From CAYWWY01 sp964580185 (GTDB lineage: Bacteria; Thermotogota; Thermotogae; MWEM01), in assembly GCA_964580185.1 (NCBI GenBank), contig CAZOJQ010000018.1:1-51985 (forward strand): 51,985 nt of DNA, read 5' to 3'. Positions 43,795 to 51,201 of this stretch are shown in pieces (the first letter of the stretch is position 1; the number at the start of each line of letters is the position of its first letter). The translations under genes and the position numbers were made by a program. The notes beneath the pieces were generated by a model that made no database searches, was not told the DNA's origin, and was given only the letters and a program-made list of their open reading frames with translations.

Positions 43795-44331
43795 TTACCG
43801 ATCCTCTCGAAGGATCGCATAGACGAATGAGTCGTGCCATAACGGGTAGCCATGTGCATCACGCCGGAAAAATATGCTCTTTCGAAAGTGCCCTTCTTTT
43901 TTCATCCCGATCTTTTCGAGCACTCTCCACGAGGAGGGATTCAAGGGATTGCAGTAGGCCACCATCCGGTGGGCGTTGAGATCATCGAACACATGGCTCA
44001 TCATTCTTTTGCATGCTTCTGTACAGTACCCCTGATTATGGACCTGAGGATGAAAGATATACCCCAATACCCAAGTGGCGTAATCTTTCGGTTCGATCGG
44101 ATGGACATACAGATGGCCGATCATCTTACAATCTTCTTTTCGTTCAACTGCCCAAAAAGACCGCGATCCAGCTCGTTCTTCGGCAATCTGTTTCGCTTCG
44201 GTTTCATTGATCGGTTCGCCAGGTTCAAATTGGTAGATCTCTGGTAAGGAGAGATATTCGAACAAATCAACCCAATCCGTTTCTTGAAACCGTCGGATCC
44301 AGGTTCGTTCGGTTTCTATTTTTAGCTCCAT
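43795..44331 (-). CDS. RimJ/RimL-like GNAT acetyltransferase
   Basis: 178 aa from the ATG at 44331 (GGGGGT 7 nt upstream; a GTG three codons earlier is an alternative). LKIETERTWIRRFQETDW starts the fold. The motif A region is LGYIFHPQVHNQGYCTEA, and NPSSWRVLEKIGMKKEGHFR near the C-terminus is the hallmark of the RimJ/RimL (Acetyltransf_3) group. These enzymes modify ribosomal protein N-termini or small molecules; the target is unknown. It is followed on the same strand, upstream, by the MFS gene (66-nt gap). Confidence 0.93.
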   Translation of the reverse strand: MELKIETERTWIRRFQETDWVDLFEYLSLPEIYQFEPGEPINETEAKQIAEERAGSRSFWAVERKEDCKMIGHLYVHPIEPKDYATWVLGYIFHPQVHNQGYCTEACKRMMSHVFDDLNAHRMVAYCNPLNPSSWRVLEKIGMKKEGHFRKSIFFRRDAHGYPLWHDSFVYAILREDR

Positions 44332-44397
44332 CCGATTCACCCCCTACGATTATCCAAGATATGCGAGCATTCCAACAAAACCCCGGGGAGCATCCGA

Positions 44398-45594
44398 TTA
44401 TCCCACACGCGCCTTGGCCAATCGGTTCAATCGTTCCGTAGTCAAAAGCACGATGACGATACAGGTCAAAATCAGGAAGGGAAAGAGCTCAACAGCGGCG
44501 TTTCTCAAAACCACACCAATCAGAGGGGTCATAATGGCGCTCCCCAGATATCCAAATCCCATCTGGTACCCGATCACAGTCTGAGAAACCCTCGAACCGA
44601 ATCGTTTGGGGGTTTCATGGATCATGGCCGGGAAAATCGGAGCAAACCCCAATCCGGTCAACAAAAGAAAAGGTAGAATGAAACCCTCCGGTAACGGCAT
44701 TGCCAGCATGAATACACTTGTCAGAGAGATTCCGATGCCGAGACGAATCATCTGGGGATTGGTCCGTTTGAATGAGACAAACCCCGATACAATCCTTCCC
44801 GCAGTGATCCCCCCATAATACAGGGCAATCCAGGAAGCAGCAGTTTCTGGTGAAATCCCTTTCACCTCCACCAAAAATGTACTGCCCCACAGTCCCACTG
44901 CCATCTCTGCTGTGACATAAAACATAAATGTCTGAATGGCATTCAAGATTCCTTTGATTTTCACGATGGAAATCATCCGGAGCTTAGGTGCATGATCCGT
45001 ATGCTCTGATTCGACAGCGTGGTTAAATCCCGGCTGGGACCGATGTTTGGACCATAAGGGATAAAAGAGGATCAACAAAAGGCCCAATGACAGCTGAATG
45101 CTCCCTACAATGGCGTATCCGCTCCTCCATGAACCCTGTTGAGCCAAAGAAAAGGACATGATCAACGGTCCTGTTGTCGCGCCGATCCCCCAGAACGCAT
45201 GCAGCCAGTTCATATGATAGGCCTTGAAATGCAAGGCAACGTAATTGTTCAATGCGGCATCGACCGAACCAGCGCCCATCCCCAACGGAATCCCCAGCAA
45301 CATCAGCCAGTAGTGAGAAGCAGCGTTGGAAAACCCAATCAAAGCAGCACCCGTCATCAAACAACTGATAAAGACCACTTTTCCCGTTCCAAGCCACCGA
45401 ATCACATGTCCGCTGAAAAGACTGGATAGGATCGTAAAAGCAGATATCGGGATGGCAATCAAACCTGCATAATCCAAAGGCAAATTCCATTGCTCTCGGA
45501 TCACAGGCCATGCAACCCCCAACAAAGAATCCGGCAATCCAAGACTGATAAATGCGAAATAAATCAAAACCAACAACAGAATGGTGATCATCAT
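44398..45594 (-). CDS. Major facilitator superfamily transporter
   Basis: 398 aa, with about 12 membrane segments and AAAGGAG before the start. The N-terminal ILLLVLIYFAFISLGLPDSL and the loop between helices 2 and 3 (SGHVIRWLGTGKVVFI) follow the MFS pattern. The central loop (~residues 195-212) is charged. GMGAGSVDAALNNYVALHF resembles sugar/fucose-permease-like MFS members. Substrate uncertain; a sugar or small metabolite is plausible given the glycosidase genes nearby. The gene precedes the RimJ-like GNAT gene on the same strand and may be co-transcribed. Confidence 0.93.
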   Translation of the reverse strand: MMITILLLVLIYFAFISLGLPDSLLGVAWPVIREQWNLPLDYAGLIAIPISAFTILSSLFSGHVIRWLGTGKVVFISCLMTGAALIGFSNAASHYWLMLLGIPLGMGAGSVDAALNNYVALHFKAYHMNWLHAFWGIGATTGPLIMSFSLAQQGSWRSGYAIVGSIQLSLGLLLILFYPLWSKHRSQPGFNHAVESEHTDHAPKLRMISIVKIKGILNAIQTFMFYVTAEMAVGLWGSTFLVEVKGISPETAASWIALYYGGITAGRIVSGFVSFKRTNPQMIRLGIGISLTSVFMLAMPLPEGFILPFLLLTGLGFAPIFPAMIHETPKRFGSRVSQTVIGYQMGFGYLGSAIMTPLIGVVLRNAAVELFPFLILTCIVIVLLTTERLNRLAKARVG

Positions 45595-45715
45595 GATTCT
45601 CCTTTGCTTCTTTGGGCGTAAACTTGGGAATCATACCATGCGTTCTGATCTCTGTCAACCCATAATAGCGATACGAGATATCCTTGCAGTCTTTGAACGC
45701 ATACACAGCCTTTTT

Positions 45716-45724
45716 TGGTATAAT
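45716..45724 (+). promoter_or_regulatory. Extended -10 promoter upstream of a GNAT gene
   Basis: TGGTATAAT, with TTGAAC 20 bp upstream as a weak -35. The leader to the next gene is about 125 nt and contains no coding frame with good support. Confidence 0.5.
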
Positions 45725-45855
45725 CGGCATGGAAAACAAAAGGACAGGAGAGAAAAAAAGAGTCGGTTCATGATGATCGCAGGAATCGGCACCACTCTTC
45801 GGCGGGTATAAACCCCATATGATGATCGGCAAAAGATGCCAAGAAAGAGGCACAA

Positions 45856-46677
45856 ATGGAGTATATCGAAGATAGAGATATGAAATACAAAGATTCCTTG
45901 CTCAAAGAATTGCGAGCATACAATCAAAAACACACGGGTGTAAGAGAATCATCCACAGAGTACTTCTATGCCCTTGAGGGAGAAAAATTGGTAGGGAGCA
46001 TTCAAACCAAGTTTTCTTGGGATTGGGTAAGTATAGGCGAGATCTTTTATGAAAATCGTGAAGTCTTGAAAAGGGTGCTTTCGGAAATTTGTCATTTTTA
46101 TCAAACCAAAGCAGTTGGCATAAAACTATATACGAGTAGAAAATCCAGAGCAGATGATTTTGTGTCGATCGGGTTTGCAATTGGGGGAAGAACTGAAAGA
46201 ACACCAAGAATACCCCAATATATGTATTTAACACACATTGGTCTAGATATAAGAAGCGATTCTCCTGCAAAAGTGATCCTATCCAAGGAAAGAATCGAGA
46301 AATACAAAGTCTTGATGTCACATCGATCCGAACCCTCTGCCGACGAGAGTCAAAATGATCGGGACGAAGAGACAATGATGTATGTTGCGATCGATGGCGA
46401 TGCATTTGTAGGCGGAATTCACGGGACTAAGATTGAAGATTCCATGACCATAGACTGGTTGATTGTCAAAGAAGAGTATAGAGGATTCGGAATCGGAAAG
46501 ACGCTTGTGCGGAAATTGGAAGAAAAAGCCAAAGCGCTGGATGTCTATAGCATCAATTTGGGCACCGTAGAGTTTCAAGCGGAACAGTTTTACACGAAAC
46601 TGGGATACAAGATCGTATTTGTCAAAGAGAATGATCCCAAAGGATATCGTTCCTTTAGCATGAGCAAAAAACTATAA
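45856..46677 (+). CDS. Two-part GNAT acetyltransferase
   Basis: 273 aa with AGAGG 5 nt before the ATG. The C-terminal half is a standard GNAT domain (MTIDWLIVKEEYRGFGIGKT as motif A, FYTKLGYKIVFVKEN at the end). The N-terminal half (residues ~1-120) appears to be a second, degenerate GNAT-like unit (YFYALEGEKLVGSIQTKF and KAVGIKLYTSRKSRADDFVS). This tandem form is known among antibiotic- and peptide-modifying GNATs, but the substrate is unknown. It is the last well-supported housekeeping-like gene before the AT-rich island begins. Confidence 0.9.
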   Translation: MEYIEDRDMKYKDSLLKELRAYNQKHTGVRESSTEYFYALEGEKLVGSIQTKFSWDWVSIGEIFYENREVLKRVLSEICHFYQTKAVGIKLYTSRKSRADDFVSIGFAIGGRTERTPRIPQYMYLTHIGLDIRSDSPAKVILSKERIEKYKVLMSHRSEPSADESQNDRDEETMMYVAIDGDAFVGGIHGTKIEDSMTIDWLIVKEEYRGFGIGKTLVRKLEEKAKALDVYSINLGTVEFQAEQFYTKLGYKIVFVKENDPKGYRSFSMSKKL

Positions 46678-46723
46678 CCGACTTTCATCATGAGTCCCAC
46701 AAGAGGTTTCTTTCTCTTTGGGA

Positions 46724-46927
46724 TTAATCTTCCAGTCTTGCTTTCATAAAGGCATCTTCCGGTCCTGTGATGGGGATGGGGATCATGTTGGCGAACGTAT
46801 CCATTGACAAACTCCCCAAATTGCTCATCTGCTCCAGGGGAATGGTTACTGCTTGTAGTTCCCTTCCAAAAACATTTTCAATGATCAAAAGCCCGTATGG
46901 GTGATTTCTCCATTTCCGTAATTGCAT
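46724..46927 (-). CDS. Short unrecognised reading frame, possibly a gene remnant
   Basis: 67 codons (begins MQLRKWRNHPYGLLII, ends GPEDAFMKARLED) with plausible protein composition but no ribosome site before the ATG at 46927. I do not recognise the family. It lies at the left edge of the AT-rich island and may be the tail of a gene truncated by insertion of that island. Confidence 0.35.
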   Translation of the reverse strand: MQLRKWRNHPYGLLIIENVFGRELQAVTIPLEQMSNLGSLSMDTFANMIPIPITGPEDAFMKARLED

Positions 46928-46929
46928 CC

Positions 46930-47529
46930 GATTGGTTTAATAAGGCCTTCCGGGAGGATCTTTGTTACGTTTTTGGACCTAAGGAACGATATTCCCTTTC
47001 TTTAACTAGCAGATCCAAAAATATGACTACATTGGAATAATAAGATAAATACTTTTTTATATTGTCTTAATAATCTTAATCAGAATATATTTTTATTTAA
47101 ATATAACCAAATAAAACTAATTATTCTTATACTTGGATAGTGATTATATTTTATTTATTATCCTTTAGGAATAAATTTTATACTACATAGTTTCACTGGT
47201 TCTCCTTGAATAAAGGTATCATCATTGATTAATGTACTATATAATCAATACAATAAAAATTATATATCTTATATTGATTAGCTAATTATAATATAAATAT
47301 TATATTATAATCATATAATATTAGATATATTATCTGATATATATCTTATATTTATTTGGTTTACTAAATTTAATCATAATGCTCTTGCTGGGTAATAAGG
47401 ATAGCTTAAGGCTAAACGTTTCACAGATTATCTCGGAATGCTCGGATATACGTTTTCCATGGTCACTTCCACTGAAATTATTCCCGTCCTTGGAAGAATA
47501 GAGTAGTCTTGTACTTTGCCTTTTGATGT
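46930..47529. other. AT-rich non-coding stretch
   Basis: About 600 bases, most extreme at 47030-47340, built largely of A and T with many short TATA/ATAT palindromes. No reading frame with a ribosome site is present. The composition is sharply different from everything to the left. It could be a foreign segment, an easily melted DNA element, or simply decayed sequence. Confidence 0.7.
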
Positions 47530-47786
47530 GAATATAGACCATTATAAAACCCGGCTATAGCTTCTCAATTCCATAGATAACGGTCTATATTCTCATCATA
47601 GATTTCTACAGGAAATATAGCCGGGGGTGAATGAAGTACACCTATAGCTTCTTCGATCCTATAGATTCTTTGCAAGTTTCACCTTTTAATAACCAATCCA
47701 GGAAATTGGTCCGGAAGGTTTTCCGGAAGAATTTTCGATCTTATTAAATAACCGATAGTTTACCCATTTACAATTTGCAAAAGGTG
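47530..47786. repeat. Iteron-like repeats and interleaved inverted repeats
   Basis: A TATAG-type core recurs eight times within 47530-47665. A roughly 50-nt unit is repeated (47530-47578 and 47612-47666), each ending CTATAGCTTCT..AT.C.ATAGAT. Perfect inverted pairs: GAATATAGACC (47530-47540) with GGTCTATATTC (47582-47592), and CCCGGCTATA (47550-47559) with TATAGCCGGG (47616-47625). The two pairs interleave as in a pseudoknot. Further hairpins: ACCAAT/ATTGGT near 47692-47710 and TCCGGAA/TTCCGGA just after. CACCTTTT (47680-47687) pairs with AAAAGGTG (47779-47786). It may be an iteron array, operator cluster or structured RNA. Confidence 0.7.
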
Positions 47787-47795
47787 TGGCATAAT
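47767..47795 (+). promoter_or_regulatory. Candidate promoter of the AAA-PIN operon
   Basis: TTTACA (47767-47772) and CATAAT (47790-47795) are 17 bp apart. The leader to the ATPase gene would be about 250 nt. The spacer overlaps the AAAAGGTG arm of an inverted repeat, which could allow regulation. Confidence 0.5.
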
Positions 47796-48004
47796 ATTCA
47801 TGTCGGTTTCTTTGCTTTTCGCAGTTTTTTATTGCCTTTGAATATAGTAATTCACTTTGAGGATATTTCCCTTAAACCCCTATGAAACATTGTTTTTGTG
47901 CCCTTATCCATACAGACACTTACTACTACTTTTCTTACTAACCACAATTTACCTAATCGTAAGAAACACCATAAACAATTTTTTCCGTAGAGGTAAATAT
48001 AAGC

Positions 48005-48076
48005 ATGGTCTGGATCACAGATTATGTTGTAAGGTCAAAGGGAGGAAAAAAGTATGCAAAGTGTTTACATGAATAA
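48005..48076 (+). CDS. Possible 23-aa leader peptide overlapping the ATPase start
   Basis: An ATG at 48005 with AGAGGT about 9 nt upstream opens 23 codons (starts MVWITDYVVRS, ends KCLHE). They run through the ATPase ribosome site and stop 20 nt inside that gene in another frame. Translation could couple to the ATPase. The only evidence is the ribosome site and the overlap. Confidence 0.25.
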   Translation: MVWITDYVVRSKGGKKYAKCLHE

Positions 48077-49367
48077 CTTCCGCGGATTCACGAACACCAC
48101 CATTTCACTAAGAAAGGTAAACTTCTTTGTAGGCGAGAACAGCACCGGGAAAACGTCATTAATTGCTTTACTCGAGCTACTCACAAATCGTTCGTTCTGG
48201 TGGGATTTTGACTTCAACGCTCAAGAATACAAATTTGGTGGTTACAAAGATATTATCAGTGCGCGCTCTCAGAACAAAAAAGAATTCCAAATAGGTTTCA
48301 GTGAACAAGGAGGAAAGACCCGCAAACGGAAGAGTGCTTTTATGATACACTTTAGAGAATCTAAAGACGGGTTACCTGAATTCTCAAGGTTTAGTTGGGT
48401 GATTGATGGGAGTTTTTTCACAATAAACAGATCTGAGAACCAAATCACTTCATACCTAGAAGAGAAAATCCCTGAGAGCATTAACAGTGACTCCCCTGAA
48501 CAAACCTTTGATTATCTTTTTAATGCACCTAAACGCGCTTCATCAAACTACAAAAAGATTCTCTCTAGTTCCTCTCTTTTTCGGATATTTACTAATGATT
48601 CCATAGTCTTTCTTGCTCCAACTATCATTAATATTATGCATAACAATAAAGAAATAACAAAAAACGAAAGGCTATTAATGCAAGAATTTCCTGAACCCAT
48701 TGCTAGTATGGCGCCTATTCGGACCACTCCAAAGCGAACATATGATGGGTACACTATGCCGTTCAACCCACAAGGTGAGCACACCCCGTATATTATCCGA
48801 GAGAACCTACGGCCTTCCAAAACTAGAGCAAATGATTTTAAAAAAGCCCTTGATGAATTTGGTCTAGACAGCGCACTCTTCGAATCAGTCGTTATTACAG
48901 AGTTTGAGAAAGGCGTAGCTTCGCCATTCGAGTTGAGGATTACCCTCGGAGGTAAAGAGCTTCGCGTCAATAGCGTAGGCTATGGTGTTTCTCAAGCTCT
49001 CCCAATCATTGTAGAGCTCCTTGACAGAAAAAAGGGATCCTGGCTTGCCTTTCAGCAGCCTGAGGTCCATTTACATCCAAAGGCTCAAGCCGCGCTGGGA
49101 GAGTTGTTGTACAATACAGCAAGACACAGAGACCTTACCCTCATTGTGGAAACACATAGTGATTATCTAATTGATCGTTATCGCATGAAGCTTCGCGAAG
49201 AAAAAAACGATGAAAAAACTTCTCAAGTGATTTTCTTTGAGCGGAACAAGGGCGGGAATAGTGTTTATCCAATGATTCTGGACAGTAAAGGAGAATACCC
49301 AGAAGACCAGCCCTGTGGATTCCGCAGTTTTTTCCTTGATGAATACAAGCGTTTCTTGGGGATATAA
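48054..49367 (+). CDS. AAA15-type ABC-like ATPase, partner of a PIN protein
   Basis: 437 aa, with GGGAGG 8 nt before the ATG. Walker A is GENSTGKTS (residues 27-35), right after a beta strand (MQSVYMNNFRGF). The signature-like SVGYGVSQALPIIVELL, Walker B in LAFQQPEVHLHPKAQAALG (~330-348) and the switch His in VETHSDYLIDR (~365) place it among SMC/RecF-like, OLD-type ATPases with a DUF3696-like C-terminus. It lacks an attached nuclease (TOPRIM) domain. The next gene, one base away, encodes a PIN-domain protein, which suggests a two-gene ATPase-nuclease system for defence or toxicity. Codon use is AT-rich. Confidence 0.93.
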   Translation: MQSVYMNNFRGFTNTTISLRKVNFFVGENSTGKTSLIALLELLTNRSFWWDFDFNAQEYKFGGYKDIISARSQNKKEFQIGFSEQGGKTRKRKSAFMIHFRESKDGLPEFSRFSWVIDGSFFTINRSENQITSYLEEKIPESINSDSPEQTFDYLFNAPKRASSNYKKILSSSSLFRIFTNDSIVFLAPTIINIMHNNKEITKNERLLMQEFPEPIASMAPIRTTPKRTYDGYTMPFNPQGEHTPYIIRENLRPSKTRANDFKKALDEFGLDSALFESVVITEFEKGVASPFELRITLGGKELRVNSVGYGVSQALPIIVELLDRKKGSWLAFQQPEVHLHPKAQAALGELLYNTARHRDLTLIVETHSDYLIDRYRMKLREEKNDEKTSQVIFFERNKGGNSVYPMILDSKGEYPEDQPCGFRSFFLDEYKRFLGI

Positions 49368-49368
49368 A

Positions 49369-49848
49369 ATGTGCGTCATCCTCGACACGAACTCTTTCCA
49401 CAGTGTATTCAACAGCGAGAGTAAGGACCATGCTGACTTTGCTCCACTTTTCCATTGGATCATTGATAAACAGAAGAAGACATCGTTAGTGATTGGAGGA
49501 ACCTCTTACATGCGAGAACTAGGCAACCTAATAAAGTATAAAAAAATAATACAAGAACTCGCTCGAAACAGAAAAATAACATGGATAGATAATGAAGTCG
49601 TAGATAATGAAGAAAAACAAGTTAAATGCGAAATATCCGATCGGAACTTCAATGATCCCCACATCCTTGGTCTTTTTCGTGCGTCTGGTTGCTCGCTCTT
49701 CGCATCAAAAGACAAAAAAGCCGATCCATTCATAAAATGTAAAAATCTTTATAAAAAGAATCAAAAACCACCAAAAATCTACCGTTCAGCTAAACACAAA
49801 ACACTTCTGACCGAAGAGATTATCGTAATTCTGAGCAATCGAACATAA
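49369..49848 (+). CDS. PIN-domain nuclease-like protein
   Basis: 159 aa from the ATG at 49369, one base after the ATPase stop, with GGGG 7 nt upstream inside that gene. The four PIN acidic positions appear intact: Asp6 (VILDTNSF), Glu50 (YMREL), Asp96 (FNDPHILGLF) and Asp115 (FASKDKKAD). PIN proteins cut RNA in a metal-dependent way. The C-terminal ~40 residues are very basic (KNLYKKNQKPPKIYRSAKHK), fitting nucleic-acid binding. Coupling to an ATPase suggests regulated cleavage upon a trigger such as infection (inference). It is not a standard VapC because no VapB-like antitoxin is adjacent. Confidence 0.85.
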   Translation: MCVILDTNSFHSVFNSESKDHADFAPLFHWIIDKQKKTSLVIGGTSYMRELGNLIKYKKIIQELARNRKITWIDNEVVDNEEKQVKCEISDRNFNDPHILGLFRASGCSLFASKDKKADPFIKCKNLYKKNQKPPKIYRSAKHKTLLTEEIIVILSNRT

Positions 49849-50193
49849 TAAAATGGCTCGATCAACCAGTTTTCTTACAATAACAAATCTTTAATCGTTT
49901 ATTTATGTGCTTCAAATGGTTTTGAATATGTGTAGATATCCTACAATATGTAAAAAACCTTAGAAAACAAGGGTTTTCGGAATATGGATAATTGTACCTT
50001 ATCCAATCGTTTCGACAGGTTGATCAAAAAAAGACGGGCAGAGGAAGGGTTAAAAGGAAAACTTGGTTTAGATTTGTGCTATTTATTGACACGAACAATG
50101 TACAGTAATTTGCGGGTTCTGCAGAGGTATAGATACTGGCAGAGTTTGCCTGATGCACAAGGGCTAACTCTACATCCCTTATTTTACTGCGAT
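49849..50193. other. AT-rich intergenic region, no gene assigned
   Basis: About 345 bases after the PIN gene. A weak AAAACCTT/AAGGGTTTT hairpin near 49954-49976 could end the AAA-PIN transcript. A 77-codon rightward frame (49984-50217) has no ribosome site or recognisable motif, so it was not called as a gene. Confidence 0.5.
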
Positions 50194-51054
50194 CTAAAAA
50201 AAACAGGGTTTTGTTAACGGATTAATTTCCGTACGACACAATCGGAATCCGAGGTTATCCATGGGATTGCTTGGGGGAACTCCATAGCGGTAAGCAATGC
50301 GGATGTTTCGGATGCGGTTGTCGGTCCAACTGCCTCCTTTAGTTACCCGTGAAGATCCGGTTGTGGGGCCAATGGGATTGATTGATTCTTCATTCGTAAA
50401 GGGTCCATAGCGGTCATGACACCATTCACAGACATTCCCACTCATATCGTGGAGTCCTAATACATTGGGGATTTCCCCCCCTATGGGTTGTGGTTTTCTC
50501 CCGGTTCCATCGGCATCGGAGTTTTCCCAATACCATGCAACGTTCAGGATTTCATTACTTCCCGCGAATTTTTAGTCTTCGGTACTGAGATGACCTTCTC
50601 TCGCGGCATATTTCTATTCCGCTTCTGTGGGTAAACGGAAACCGATAACTTGTGTAATATCAGTGGTTATCTCCCCATTTTGGTTTAAAAGATTTCCTCG
50701 GTTGTCGTATGCTTGGGGAAGTCCATTGACTCCGCTCAGCCAATTGCAATAAGCGATCCCATCGAACCAACTTACGTGAATCACCGGAGTCGTTCCACGG
50801 ATGCCACCAAGGTCCTTTGGTTTGGCTTTGTTTGCCGCTTCGCAGAATTCGTCGTATTCCTCAAAAGTAACTTCAAACTTTCCGATCCAGTAGTCGTAGG
50901 TCAGAGTGACAGTAAGGAATGGAAGGGCATTCAAGGATTCGAAAGCAAATGATTTGATCCATCTTTCTATGATACCACATTTTTTGGTTTTGACATCAGG
51001 ATTTCTCTTCTTACCCATGGTTATGGGAGAAGAATCCTCAACACTTTTAAGCAA
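50194..51054 (-). pseudogene. SUMF1/FGE-fold pseudogene with two nonsense codons
   Basis: A single reading frame aligns to the intact paralogue at 16292-17149: TYDYWIGKFEVTFEEYDEFC, VSWFDGIAYCNWLSG, GFRLPTEAE, then AWYWENSDADGTGRKPQP, MSGNVCEWCHDRY, TKGGSW and LGFRLCR. The frame is interrupted at 50614-50616 (TAG where the family has the Trp of EAEWEYAA) and at 50572-50574 (TAA). The frame is not shifted, so two point mutations explain the break. The N-terminus also lacks a signal peptide and the usual first strand of the domain. It is clearly decaying and not readable as one protein without suppression. Confidence 0.88.
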
Positions 51055-51201
51055 AGGTTTGTATTATAAAAAAAACAGAATGAAAAAAATGGGGTATATC
51101 CGAAAAAAAGAGTCTTCATAAGGCATTGGAATGATTCGGAGATCATCAAGAGATGTTTCATTAAGGATTGGTTTCCTTATTTAAAGGACCTCAGAGGCAG
51201 A

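Noticed and set aside
46930..47790. Plasmid-type replication origin with iterons
   Set aside because: AT-rich DNA and repeated units fit the idea, but no replication initiator gene or DnaA boxes were seen in the window, so it is reported only as a structured repeat region.
47857..48072. 71-codon hydrophobic frame before the ATPase gene
   Set aside because: No ribosome site, it overlaps the ATPase start, and the hydrophobicity follows from local T-rich sequence.
49984..50217. 77-codon rightward open frame after the PIN gene
   Set aside because: No ribosome site before the ATG and it overlaps the end of the SUMF1 pseudogene. Residue composition is not convincing.
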